64,000 nucleotides of DNA, taken from positions 62,001 to 126,000 of the forward strand of contig NZ_WPCC01000002.1 of assembly GCF_009741925.1 (NCBI RefSeq), given 5' to 3'. This document shows, one piece after another, positions 34,578-43,265 of the stretch. The translations under genes were made by a program, and so were the position numbers. A model generated the notes under the pieces. That model was not told where the DNA came from. It made no database searches and saw only the letters and a list, made by a program, of their open reading frames with translations. The stretch comes from Natronomonas sp. CBA1123 (GTDB taxonomy: Archaea > Halobacteriota > Halobacteria > Halobacteriales > Haloarculaceae). The first letter of the stretch is position 1. Every line of letters begins with the position of its first letter.

Positions 34578-35242
34578 CAGAGTTACGGCGCACCTTCGGT
34601 GGTATCATCGCTCTAGACAGCGTCTCGCTTTCCGTCACGGAGGGTGAAACAACAGTAATAATCGGCGCCAACGGCGCCGGCAAGACGACACTGTTCAACT
34701 GTATCACCGGCTATCATATGCCGGACGATGGGAATGTCGTTTTCGAGGGAACAGATATCTCTCAAACTCCAGACTACAAAGTCGCTCGCATGGGTATCCG
34801 TCGCACCTTCCAAGAGGTCGATGTTTTTGATGAGCTGACCGTCGCCGAGAACATCAGCCTCGGTGCGTTCCAGTCAAATCCTCGTGAGTTGATGGAACTC
34901 CTAGATCTGATGGAGATTCATGACAAACTCGGTGAGTCGCTAACACTGTTCGAGCGCAAACGAGTGGCTCTGGCACTGGCTGCCGACGGCCAACTACTCC
35001 TGCTTGATGAGGTGTTCTCGGGTCTTGACCCGGCCGAGAAGCCGGCGATGCTCGAGTACCTTGATGCGCTTGCGGAAGAAAAGACGCTCATGCTCATCGA
35101 ACACGACATCGAGACCGCGTTCGACTTGGCCGATAACGTTGTCGTTCTCTCGCAGGGCCGAGTCCTCGGTCAAGGAACTCCCGAAGAAATCAAAGAGGAT
35201 GAAGAGGTTCAAGAGAAGTATTTGGGTGAGATGGCACTATGA
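34559..35242 (+). CDS. livG: Liv-type ABC ATPase (LivG family)
   Basis: The 227-residue ATPase has Walker A GANGAGKTTLFN, a Q-loop RRTFQEVDVFDELTV, Walker B LLLLDEVFSGLDP and an H-loop LMLIEHD. The ABC signature normally reads LSxGQ; here it is LTLFERKRVALAL, a divergent version found in some LivG-like proteins. It is slightly shorter than most LivG (about 250). GGAGGT lies eight bases before ATG 34559. It powers the importer with the LivF subunit. Confidence 0.9.
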   Translation: MGILEVTELRRTFGGIIALDSVSLSVTEGETTVIIGANGAGKTTLFNCITGYHMPDDGNVVFEGTDISQTPDYKVARMGIRRTFQEVDVFDELTVAENISLGAFQSNPRELMELLDLMEIHDKLGESLTLFERKRVALALAADGQLLLLDEVFSGLDPAEKPAMLEYLDALAEEKTLMLIEHDIETAFDLADNVVVLSQGRVLGQGTPEEIKEDEEVQEKYLGEMAL

Positions 35243-35949
35243 GCGATGAAATTCTGTCCGTTTCAGATTTGGAAGTGTCCTACGGCGACATGACCGTCCT
35301 TCGGAACGTCGACCTCTCGGTTCCGGAAGGTGGCGTCGTCTCCGTCGTCGGAGCGAACGGCGCCGGGAAAACGACGCTGATGAAAGCAATCTCAGGCGTG
35401 AAAGACCCCGATTCCGGAGAGATTACCTTCCGTGATGAAAACACGGTCGGACTCGATCCTCACGAACTCATCCAGCGCGGCCTTACGTACGTGCCGGAGC
35501 GCCACACAGTGTTTCCGGAAATGACAGTTCTCGAGAATCTTCGAACGGCGATGATCCCGGCCGAAGGTTCGAATTCGGACGTTCTCGAGCAGGTATTCGA
35601 GCTGTTCCCCATCCTCGACGAACGGCGCCAGCAGGATGCCGGCACGATGAGTGGCGGACAACAGCAAATGCTCGCCATCGCACAGGGATTGGTCGTTGAG
35701 CCAGACATCATCCTCCTTGACGAGCCAACGCTCGGACTTGCTCCGAAAATCGTCGAGGACGTTCGTGACACGATTCTGGAAATCAGCGACAACGGCGTCA
35801 CCGTCCTCTTAGTCGACGAGAAAATCCAACTCTCGAAAGAGGTGGCCGAAGACCTGTATCTGATGCGGAAGAGCACGCTTCAGTACCTCGGTGAGCGGGG
35901 AGAGTTCGAGGCGGAGTACGAACGTATCCTTCAGGAAACTATCGAATAA
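35239..35949 (+). CDS. livF: Liv-type ABC ATPase (LivF family)
   Basis: The 236-residue ATPase has Walker A GANGAGKTTLMKA, the signature MSGGQQQMLAIA, Walker B IILLDEPTLGLAP and LLVDEKIQLS at the switch region, where LivF proteins have Glu-Gln-Asn instead of the usual His. It overlaps livG by four bases. With the four preceding genes it completes one importer. Confidence 0.92.
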   Translation: MSDEILSVSDLEVSYGDMTVLRNVDLSVPEGGVVSVVGANGAGKTTLMKAISGVKDPDSGEITFRDENTVGLDPHELIQRGLTYVPERHTVFPEMTVLENLRTAMIPAEGSNSDVLEQVFELFPILDERRQQDAGTMSGGQQQMLAIAQGLVVEPDIILLDEPTLGLAPKIVEDVRDTILEISDNGVTVLLVDEKIQLSKEVAEDLYLMRKSTLQYLGERGEFEAEYERILQETIE

Positions 35950-35989
35950 AGCCCACAATCGATTTTAGGACCCCCCACAACTAGCGGGT

Positions 35990-36766
35990 ATGGAAATACC
36001 TGCTACGGAGCATCTCGAAGTAACGACTCGTTCACTCGATTCGGCACCTGAAGAGACAATCCACGAGGTCAAACTGGCGCGGCCTGCGAAACGAAACGCG
36101 CTCCCGATGGAAACGGTTCGTGCGCTAGCAGACCTGTTCGAATCGATAGAGCAGAGCGACGGGAGCGCGATTGCGGTTTCGGCGTTCGGTGACGATTTTT
36201 CGTTGGGAGCTGATATTTCCGACCTTGACCCCGAAACGGTATCCGACCCTGCAAAGCTAGCTGAACAGGTCCAGGCGCTCGTCGCCTCGCTCCGGGACTG
36301 TCCGCTCCCTGTCGTTGCCGTCGTGCAGGGACGTGCCTATGGTGCAGGCTTCCTAATCTGTCTGGGAGCAGACTTGGTTGTCGCCAGCAACGACGCGACG
36401 TTTGCCATCCCCGAGGCAAATCTCGGTATCCCAGTGGCGGGGTACACGACCACGCTGTTACCCCGAATAATCGGTGAGCGACGGGCCCGAGCGTGGCTGT
36501 TCACCGGTGCAGATATCGAGGCCGAAACGGCGGCGGAAGCGGGCTTCGTCACGAAGACAGCACCACCGGACGCTCTTGAGGAAGGCCTGAACAATCTCCT
36601 CAGCGATGTCACTGAAAGCAGCGGCGCAGCACTCGCTGCACTCAAAACGCAACTGGCGAAACTCGATTCGCCAACGCGTGAACAGGCCCGGGCCGACGAG
36701 CAGGATGCGATGAGGTCGGCCTACGAGGAGGGTGATGCACCTGACCGGATTCGAAAGCTACTCTGA
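35990..36766 (+). CDS. Enoyl-CoA hydratase/isomerase-family protein
   Basis: A 258-residue crotonase with the oxyanion segment DDFSLGADISDL (residues 68-79) and AIPEANLGIPVAGY, in which Glu142 is the second catalytic glutamate. The first glutamate of hydratases (in GGGCE) is absent: the segment reads AYGAGFLICLGAD. It may therefore be an isomerase, a hydrolase-like or C-C-lyase crotonase rather than a hydratase. It starts 40 bp after livF and probably belongs to the importer operon, linking transport to acyl-CoA metabolism. Confidence 0.85.
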   Translation: MEIPATEHLEVTTRSLDSAPEETIHEVKLARPAKRNALPMETVRALADLFESIEQSDGSAIAVSAFGDDFSLGADISDLDPETVSDPAKLAEQVQALVASLRDCPLPVVAVVQGRAYGAGFLICLGADLVVASNDATFAIPEANLGIPVAGYTTTLLPRIIGERRARAWLFTGADIEAETAAEAGFVTKTAPPDALEEGLNNLLSDVTESSGAALAALKTQLAKLDSPTREQARADEQDAMRSAYEEGDAPDRIRKLL

Positions 36767-36830
36767 TACGTGAACGCGGTAGCAGCGATTGGAGGTAGAT
36801 TTAGGTGGCAGACGCCACCAGATACAGTCG

Positions 36831-37223
36831 ATGTTTGGAAGCGAGACATGGCTAGCTGATACCGTCGCATCAGCTAACAGCGACGACGACTTCAGCAAGG
36901 CCGCCGAGCACTTTGATGGGTCGATAGCACTGGAAATTGGAGAGCAGACGGTGTGGCTGAAGATTTATCGTGGTGAGATTATCGATACGGAACCCTACGT
37001 CCCCCAGTTTGGGGCGACGTTCCGATTGACCGGGAATGAAGCAGCCTGGCAGCAACTTGCTGCTGGCGATATGTCGTTCTCACAAGCACTGTACGAGACC
37101 GCGATTCGGAGTAGCGGAAACAAACTCGAAGCCAACCGCTTGCGGGACGCAATCGAGTTGTTCGTACGCCATCTCCAAGAGAATACCACGGACAGTACGG
37201 CAGAGATGGAGGTGGCAGAATGA
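36831..37223 (+). CDS. SCP2-like sterol/lipid-binding domain protein
   Basis: ATG 36831 gives 130 residues with the SCP2-like pattern: FDGSIALEIGEQTVWLKIYR, ATFRLTGNEAAWQQLAAGDM and SFSQALYETAIRSSGNKLEA. These small proteins bind hydrophobic ligands such as fatty acyl chains or sterols. A TATA-like GATTTAGG 25-33 bases upstream supports this start over the in-frame TTG at 36789. It overlaps the hydrolase gene by four bases (ATGA). A lipid-binding partner would suit a pathway for a hydrophobic acid. Confidence 0.7.
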   Translation: MFGSETWLADTVASANSDDDFSKAAEHFDGSIALEIGEQTVWLKIYRGEIIDTEPYVPQFGATFRLTGNEAAWQQLAAGDMSFSQALYETAIRSSGNKLEANRLRDAIELFVRHLQENTTDSTAEMEVAE

Positions 37224-38008
37224 CTCAACTCACCGGCACGTACGTAGATGTCGACGGTACGCGGACGTATTATGAAACCGTAGGTGATGCGGAAAATCAA
37301 TCGATTGTACTGATTCATACGGCAGGTGCGGACGGACGTCAGTGGCGATACGTAGCTCCTGCACTCGCTGATTTGGGATATCATGTAATCGTTCCAGACC
37401 TTCCAGGACACGGTAAATCCTACCCGAACGAAGGAGGGCCAAATACGACAATCGAGCAGCATGCCGATGCAATATGGGGATTAGTCGACGCGCTCGGCAT
37501 CACCCAGCCTGTCGTCGGAGGTTGCTCCGTCGGAGGCGATACCACACTCTCGTTGGCTATCGACCATGCAGACGACCTCGCCGGCGCTGTGGCAATGGAG
37601 GGAGCAGGGCGCACACGCGGTGCTCAACTGGGTCGACTCTCTCACCCGCACGCACTACCCAGCTGGCAGGATGTTCTCGAGTACTCCGTTACCGATGCTG
37701 TCGGTCCAACGTGCCCGGAAAATCGTCGACAAGAACTCGCATGGCAACACCGCAGCGCCCACGAAATCGCAACCAACGATTTGCAGGCGTGGGCAGACTT
37801 CGACCGTGCTGACGAACTTGCTAAAGCCGACTGCCCGGTCATGCTCGTCCGCGGGGTTGATGACTACTTTATCCAAGACGACGTTTTCGAGGAGACGATT
37901 GAGCGATTGCCGGATGTTGAACCAGTTGTTCTCTCCGATGTCGGTCATTATCCGATGATGGAGGCTCCCGACAAGGTGACTACCCTAATTGATGAATTCT
38001 TGCAATGA
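37220..38008 (+). CDS. Alpha/beta hydrolase
   Basis: The 262-residue protein has the nucleophile elbow GGCSVGGDTTLSLA (Ser near residue 96), an acid region VRGVDDYFIQDD and the catalytic His in SDVGHYPMMEAPD. It would hydrolyse an ester, lactone, thioester or C-C bond. The final codons (TLIDEFLQ) and the stop lie in the first copy of a 33-bp tandem duplication. It is translationally coupled to the SCP2-like gene. Confidence 0.88.
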   Translation: MTQLTGTYVDVDGTRTYYETVGDAENQSIVLIHTAGADGRQWRYVAPALADLGYHVIVPDLPGHGKSYPNEGGPNTTIEQHADAIWGLVDALGITQPVVGGCSVGGDTTLSLAIDHADDLAGAVAMEGAGRTRGAQLGRLSHPHALPSWQDVLEYSVTDAVGPTCPENRRQELAWQHRSAHEIATNDLQAWADFDRADELAKADCPVMLVRGVDDYFIQDDVFEETIERLPDVEPVVLSDVGHYPMMEAPDKVTTLIDEFLQ

Positions 38009-38049
38009 AATCGTTTCCTAATTGATGAATTCTTGCAATGAAATCGTTT
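37984..38049 (+). repeat. 33-bp tandem duplication spanning the hydrolase stop codon
   Basis: The block beginning CCTAATTGATGAATTC at 37984 is repeated from 38017, exactly 33 bases later, and the second copy runs to 38049. The first copy contains the last codons and stop of the hydrolase; the second is downstream. It looks like a recent slippage duplication. Confidence 0.85.
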
Positions 38050-38617
38050 CCCGGCTGCGACTGGACAGACGACGGCAATCTTGTCTCGTTATTGACGGTC
38101 GCTAATCCGGTTTTCAAAGTTATATACTAATCATATATGTCTTCTAATTTAACGGTATAAAAATAATAACGCCTGCTACAAAATGTTAAATATTTAACAT
38201 TTTACTGTCATCTAATCAAAATGAATTATATATTATAAATTTGTCCATTTCACGTTGTAGAATTAGATGATATGGCATACAAAGCGCTTTAATAACTATT
38301 TGAGCCAGTCTAAATCCTTCTCAGATAATTAAATAACATGTCTGTATGCCTGCCTTTACTGTTCAAGGTAATACATAAAATCTAATCGTCATTTGTATCC
38401 CCCCACATTTGATAACGTATTGCTGGCAAATATCAAATTTATGTAATAGTATTAAACCATATATGTTCGAGTCCGTATTCGAGAAGAACGACGCCACAGT
38501 AATTAGCGAATCGGCGAAGCACGGCCACCGGATTTAGAGGAGGGGTATAAAAATACCCAACAGGGGTTGGAAGAACGTTTAGGCAATCAGCAGCAGCAAA
38601 TACTGGCACGCACTCAC
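38009..38617. other. AT-rich spacer before the hydantoinase operon
   Basis: About 600 bp with no gene. From roughly 38100 to 38470 it is far more AT-rich than its surroundings and has no haloarchaeal coding signal. It holds a 24-bp palindrome (38181-38204), a 9-bp inverted repeat TCATCTAAT (38209-38217) / ATTAGATGA (38262-38270), and TATA-like elements including GGTATAAAAATACC at 38545-38558. It may be a promoter/operator region, an insertion scar or a replication-type element. Confidence 0.6.
38181..38204. promoter_or_regulatory. 24-bp perfect palindrome
   Basis: AAAATGTTAAAT (38181-38192) is followed immediately by its exact reverse complement. The site is symmetrical with no spacer, as expected for a dimeric regulator or a cruciform element. 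It lies about 400 bp upstream of hyuA. Confidence 0.7.
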
Positions 38618-40681
38618 ATGACATACAACTTGGGAGTGGACGTCGGTGGTACCTTCACCGACGTTATCGTGTTCGACGAGGACACCCACGAACTCACCAT
38701 CGACAAGGTGCTATCGACGCCAGCAAATCCATCCGAGGGCGTGCTGAAAGGCGTGAACGAGGCGACCGAGAAGGCAGGTGCGTCGGTCGCGGACCTGGAG
38801 TTGCTTTTCCACGGGACGACGGTCGTAACCAACATGCTGCTCGAAGAGACCGGGGCACGAGTCGGCCTCATCACCACGACAGGCCACGAGGACATCCTCC
38901 ACCTGGCGAGGGCCTGGACGCCGGGTCCACTCTACGGATGGATGGACATGGAGAAACCGGACCCCTTAGCCGATTTAGTAGACACGCGTGGTGTCTCCGG
39001 GACGGTCAGTTCCCCCGAAGGCGAAGTGACCGAGCCACTAGACGAAGCCGAAGTCAGGGAAGCGGTTCGGGAGCTCCGGGACAGTGGGGTCGAGTCCCTA
39101 ACCGTCGCCCTGCTCAACGCGTATCTCAATCCGGTTCAAGAAGAGCGAGTCCGCGAGATAGTCGCCGAGGAAGCGCCAGACCTGCCCGTCTCGATTTCCT
39201 CGGAAATCGTCCCCGAGTATGGCGAGTACGAGCGAACCTTGACGACGGTCATCAACGATTACGCCCGGCCGGCCGTCATCAACTATCTCGACGACCTCGA
39301 CGATTCGCTGGAGGAGGCAGGGTCGACGACGGCGATGAACGTCGTCCGTTCGGACGGCGGCCTAATGAGTTCCGAGGCGGCGAAAGAGCGACCCGTCGAG
39401 CTCGCGCTTTCAGGCCCCTCCGGTGGCGTGGTCGGCGCGGCGACCATCGCGGAAAAGAAAGGGGTACCCGACGTGCTCACCCTCGATATGGGTGGTACCT
39501 CAACCGACGTCTCACTCGTCGAGGACGGCAAACCCGAGACCACGCGCCAGACGAAGGTTGGCTACCGCGAATTCAAGTCCCGCTCGGTCGACGTGAACAC
39601 GGTCGGTGCCGGCGGCGGCTCCGTCGCCCGCGTCCAACTCTCCGGCTCACTGCAAGTCGGTCCCGAGAGTTCCGGCGCCGACCCCGGCCCGGCCTGCTAC
39701 GGACAGGGCGGCGAGGAACCGACGGTCACCGACGCCAACGTCGTTCTGGGACGGATCCCCTCGCAGGTGCAACTCGGTGGAAAGATGGACCTCGACCGGG
39801 ACGCCGCCCGCGATGCAATCGCCACCATTGCCGAGGAACGCGGCACCTCCGTCGAGGAGGCCGCTCAGGCCATCCTCGACATCGTCAACGAAAACATGCA
39901 CGGCGCGCTACGCGTCGTCTCCGTCGAACAGGGGTACGACCCCCGTGATTTCGGCCTCGTGGCTTTCGGTGGCGCCGGTCCGATGCACGCCAACGCGCTC
40001 GCCGACGTGATGGACACCTATCCGCTCGTCATCCCGCCGGGCCCGGGCGTGATGTCGGCATTCGGATTCCTCACCTCCGACGTGCAAAACGAGTTCTCCG
40101 AGACGTACCTCGAAACCGACCTCGACGTCGACGGCGACGACGTCCACGAGGAACTGCTGACGCTCCGTGAGGACGCCGAAACGTGGCTCGATTCGGAGGG
40201 CGTCGACGAATCCGACCACGCCTTCGAGTACTACGCCGACTGTCGGTACTACCGACAAGACATCCAGATGTCGATTCCGGTCGATATCGATGCGCTCCGG
40301 ACCGAAACCGGCCTCGACGAAATCAAAGACGACTTCGAGGCGAGACACGACCAGCGCTTCGGCTTCTCGCTGGATGCACCGCTGGAAATCGCCAATCTCC
40401 GAGTCATCGGGAAGGGCGTCATCGAAGGTGTCACCATCGAGGAGTACGACCTCGGTGGGACGGACCCGAGTGCGGCGCGGGTCGGCACCGACGAGGTGTA
40501 CTTCGATGGCGCCTACCGCGAGACGCCCGTCTACGACCGAACCGAACTACGGCCGGGTAACGAGATTGCCGGGCCGGCAATCGTCGTCGAGGACGACTCG
40601 ACAGTCGTCGTCCAGCCCAACCACACCGCCACCATCGACCGCTATGCAAACATCGAAATCAACCGAGGTGACGACCAATGA
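38618..40681 (+). CDS. hyuA: Hydantoinase/oxoprolinase subunit A
   Basis: ATG 38618 begins LGVDVGGTFTDVIVFDED, the ATP-binding start of HyuA/OplA A subunits. Further motifs are LALSGPSGGVVGAATIA, DMGGTSTDVSLV, NTVGAGGGSVARV and GADPGPACYGQGG. At 687 residues it has the usual length. With HyuB it hydrolyses cyclic amides such as hydantoins, 5-oxoproline or N-methylhydantoin, using ATP; related pairs carboxylate ketones or act on caprolactam. The earlier in-frame start at 38567 is less likely. It overlaps hyuB by four bases. Confidence 0.92.
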   Translation: MTYNLGVDVGGTFTDVIVFDEDTHELTIDKVLSTPANPSEGVLKGVNEATEKAGASVADLELLFHGTTVVTNMLLEETGARVGLITTTGHEDILHLARAWTPGPLYGWMDMEKPDPLADLVDTRGVSGTVSSPEGEVTEPLDEAEVREAVRELRDSGVESLTVALLNAYLNPVQEERVREIVAEEAPDLPVSISSEIVPEYGEYERTLTTVINDYARPAVINYLDDLDDSLEEAGSTTAMNVVRSDGGLMSSEAAKERPVELALSGPSGGVVGAATIAEKKGVPDVLTLDMGGTSTDVSLVEDGKPETTRQTKVGYREFKSRSVDVNTVGAGGGSVARVQLSGSLQVGPESSGADPGPACYGQGGEEPTVTDANVVLGRIPSQVQLGGKMDLDRDAARDAIATIAEERGTSVEEAAQAILDIVNENMHGALRVVSVEQGYDPRDFGLVAFGGAGPMHANALADVMDTYPLVIPPGPGVMSAFGFLTSDVQNEFSETYLETDLDVDGDDVHEELLTLREDAETWLDSEGVDESDHAFEYYADCRYYRQDIQMSIPVDIDALRTETGLDEIKDDFEARHDQRFGFSLDAPLEIANLRVIGKGVIEGVTIEEYDLGGTDPSAARVGTDEVYFDGAYRETPVYDRTELRPGNEIAGPAIVVEDDSTVVVQPNHTATIDRYANIEINRGDDQ

Positions 40682-42531
40682 GCGCTGACACTCCCGATTT
40701 CGTCGGTGAACACGATATCGACCCGACGACGCTCGACATAATCGAGAGCACCCTAGAGAACACTCGATACGAGATGGACCGCGTGCTGGAGACGACCGCA
40801 ATCAGCCCGGTCATCCGCGAGCAGTCCGACCAGTTCCCACTCATCGCGGATTCGAAAGGACGGATGGTCATGGGTCAGTTCGGGTCGGCCATCGAGACTA
40901 TCATCGACAACGCGAGCTTCGGCTGGGATGACCTCGAAGAAGGTGACGTCATCGCAACCAACGACCCCTACATGTGCGCGGGCGCGATGTCACACACGCC
41001 GGACATGCTTCTGCTCCGACCCATCTTCTACGAAGGCGAACGTGTCGGGTTCTCCAGTCAGTGGGGCAACCTGATGGACGTCGGCGGGAAGACCCCCGGT
41101 AGCATGCCGGTCCAAGCGACGTCCATCTTCGAGGAGGGCATCCGCCTCCCACCGGTCAAACTCTACGAGGGCGGCGAGCTTGACGACCAGCTTCTGGAGA
41201 CGTTCGCACACAACACCCGTCTCCCCGACCATGCCGAGGCCGACATCAAGGCACTAGCTGCAGGCACGAAAGCGGCCGAAGAGCGCGTTCAGGAACTCTG
41301 TGACCGCTTCGGGAAAGAGACGTATCTCGAAGGCTGTGACGCCATCCTCGACCGCACCCGAGACGGGATGATAAACCTCATCGACGAGTTCGTCCCCGAA
41401 GGGGAGACGTACACTTTCGAGGACTACGTCGATGACGACGGGATGGGCAACGGCCCGATTAAACTCCACCTCGAAATCTACCGCGAAGGTGACACGGTCT
41501 ACCTCGACTGGACGGGCACCGACGAGCAAGTCCCCGGGACGGTGAACTTCCTGCTGAACGAGAAGATGTTCAAGATGTTCACCGGCGTCTTCCTCATCAT
41601 GGCGTTCGACCCGCTGTTGACGTTCAACGACGGGTACTACGACCTTTTCGAGGTCACGCTCCCCGAGGGGACGGTCGTTCAACCCGAGTTCCCCGCACCA
41701 CTCGGGAACCGCCTGCCGCTGATGGCCCGGCAGTTCGACGTGCTGCAGGCCACGTTTTCGAAGCTCATCGACGGATTCTCCGTCGCCGGCAGTTACGGCA
41801 CCTCGCCGAACCTCGTCTACGCCGGAACCGACTCGGAAGGCAACGACTTCCAGATGCTGGAAATCCTCTACGGCGGCATCCCTGCCCGCCCCGGCGGCGA
41901 CGGCCTTGACGGCCACTCGTGGTGGCCGCTGTTTCGGACGGTCCCCGCCGAGTATCAGGAGGCCTACTACCCGCTTTCTATCGACGAGTACAGCACGCGC
42001 GAAGACACCGGTGGGCCGGGCGAATACCGCGGCGGCCACGGAATCACGAAGGTGTATACCTTCGAGGAGGACGGGGCGATTACCTTCCAGGACGACCGCG
42101 CCCACACCTACCCGTGGGGCGTCGAGGGAGGCAAACACGGCGGCAGAAGCGAAAAGAAGCTACTCCGAGTCGACGGTACAGAGGAGGAACTCCCCTCGAA
42201 GGTCGAAAACGTCCCCGTGCAGGCCGGCGACAAACTGGTCTTCAGCACCGCCGGCGGCGGCGGGTTGGGCGACGCACTCGACCGAGATACTGAAACGGTC
42301 TCCACCGAGGTCCGACGTGGGCTCATCACCGAAGAGGCGGCCGAAGAGGAGTACGGTGTCGTCCTCGCCGAGGACGGCACCGTTGACGAGACGGCGACCG
42401 AATCCCGACGTGCCGAGATTCGGGAGACCCGCGAAGAACTCGGTGCGTTTGATTACGGCCCACTCCCGCCCGAGGAGGAACTCGCCGACCGGATTGCCGC
42501 CGAGCGCCGCGAGTTCGAGAACCGCGATTGA
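40678..42531 (+). CDS. hyuB: Hydantoinase/oxoprolinase subunit B
   Basis: The 617-residue B subunit begins with the conserved DIIESTLENTRYEMDRVLET and ATNDPYMCAGAMSHTPDMLL, and has FSSQWGNLMDVGG and a C-terminal RGGHGITKVYTFEEDGAITF. Length and motifs are normal for HyuB. It carries the amidase half of the ATP-dependent hydantoinase complex. The next gene starts 39 bp later and is probably co-transcribed. Codon third positions here are strongly G/C, unlike the AT-rich spacer upstream of hyuA. Confidence 0.92.
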   Translation: MSADTPDFVGEHDIDPTTLDIIESTLENTRYEMDRVLETTAISPVIREQSDQFPLIADSKGRMVMGQFGSAIETIIDNASFGWDDLEEGDVIATNDPYMCAGAMSHTPDMLLLRPIFYEGERVGFSSQWGNLMDVGGKTPGSMPVQATSIFEEGIRLPPVKLYEGGELDDQLLETFAHNTRLPDHAEADIKALAAGTKAAEERVQELCDRFGKETYLEGCDAILDRTRDGMINLIDEFVPEGETYTFEDYVDDDGMGNGPIKLHLEIYREGDTVYLDWTGTDEQVPGTVNFLLNEKMFKMFTGVFLIMAFDPLLTFNDGYYDLFEVTLPEGTVVQPEFPAPLGNRLPLMARQFDVLQATFSKLIDGFSVAGSYGTSPNLVYAGTDSEGNDFQMLEILYGGIPARPGGDGLDGHSWWPLFRTVPAEYQEAYYPLSIDEYSTREDTGGPGEYRGGHGITKVYTFEEDGAITFQDDRAHTYPWGVEGGKHGGRSEKKLLRVDGTEEELPSKVENVPVQAGDKLVFSTAGGGGLGDALDRDTETVSTEVRRGLITEEAAEEEYGVVLAEDGTVDETATESRRAEIRETREELGAFDYGPLPPEEELADRIAAERREFENRD

Positions 42532-42570
42532 TACCGAGGAACGATTACAATTTCACGACGAACACCACCC

Positions 42571-43212
42571 ATGGACTGGATCGACGAAACCGAGGCCTAC
42601 TACGCCAACCACGACTTCGGCGATGAGGTCGGGATGGGCAACCGACCCGCGTTGGTCGTCATCGACCTGATTAACGCGTTCACCGACGCCGAAACCAACC
42701 TTGGCGCGGATTTCGACGCCGTCGTCAAGCAGACCGAGCGGTTGCTCGCGGCGTTCCGCGAACGGGACCTCCCTCGGTATTTCACCACCGTCGCCTACGA
42801 GGAGTCCTACGGCGACGCCGGTCGGTTCATCGAGAAAGTGCCCGCCCTCCGCGAACTCGAGGCGGGGACCGACGCCGTCGCCGTCGACGGGCGACTCGAC
42901 CCCGAAGCCGGCGAGCGCGTAATCCTCAAAAAGTACGCCAGCGCCTTCTTCGGCACCGACCTCGGGACGGAACTGACGACCGATGGCGTCGACACGCTCG
43001 TTCTCGCGGGCGTCACCACGAGTGGCTGCGTCCGTGCGACGGCCGTCGACAGTCTTCAGCACGGCTACCGGACGGTCGTCCCCGCCGACGCCGTCGGCGA
43101 CCGCGCCGACGGCCCACATCGCGCGAACCTCTTCGACATCGACCAGAAATACGGGGACGTCGTGGCAACCGACGACGTACTCGAGCGCCTCGCAACCGAG
43201 AAAGACGCATGA
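42571..43212 (+). CDS. Isochorismatase-family amidohydrolase (N-carbamoylsarcosine amidase-like)
   Basis: The 213-residue cysteine hydrolase has the full catalytic triad: Asp32 (VVIDLINAF), Lys121 (KKYASAFFGT) and Cys153 (GVTTSGCVRATAVD). The family includes nicotinamidase, maleamate amidase and N-carbamoylsarcosine amidase. Directly behind hyuAB, the last is attractive: hydantoinase opens N-methylhydantoin to N-carbamoylsarcosine and this enzyme would release sarcosine, CO2 and ammonia. That assignment rests on context. Confidence 0.85.
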   Translation: MDWIDETEAYYANHDFGDEVGMGNRPALVVIDLINAFTDAETNLGADFDAVVKQTERLLAAFRERDLPRYFTTVAYEESYGDAGRFIEKVPALRELEAGTDAVAVDGRLDPEAGERVILKKYASAFFGTDLGTELTTDGVDTLVLAGVTTSGCVRATAVDSLQHGYRTVVPADAVGDRADGPHRANLFDIDQKYGDVVATDDVLERLATEKDA

Positions 43213-43265
43213 GAACCACAGAAACATGATTTACACAGATTTGACAACGTTTAATGAGGGATTGT

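Noticed and set aside
41254-42138. 294-residue open frame on the minus strand inside hyuB
   Set aside because: Antisense shadow of a well-supported gene; composition is unlike real haloarchaeal proteins.
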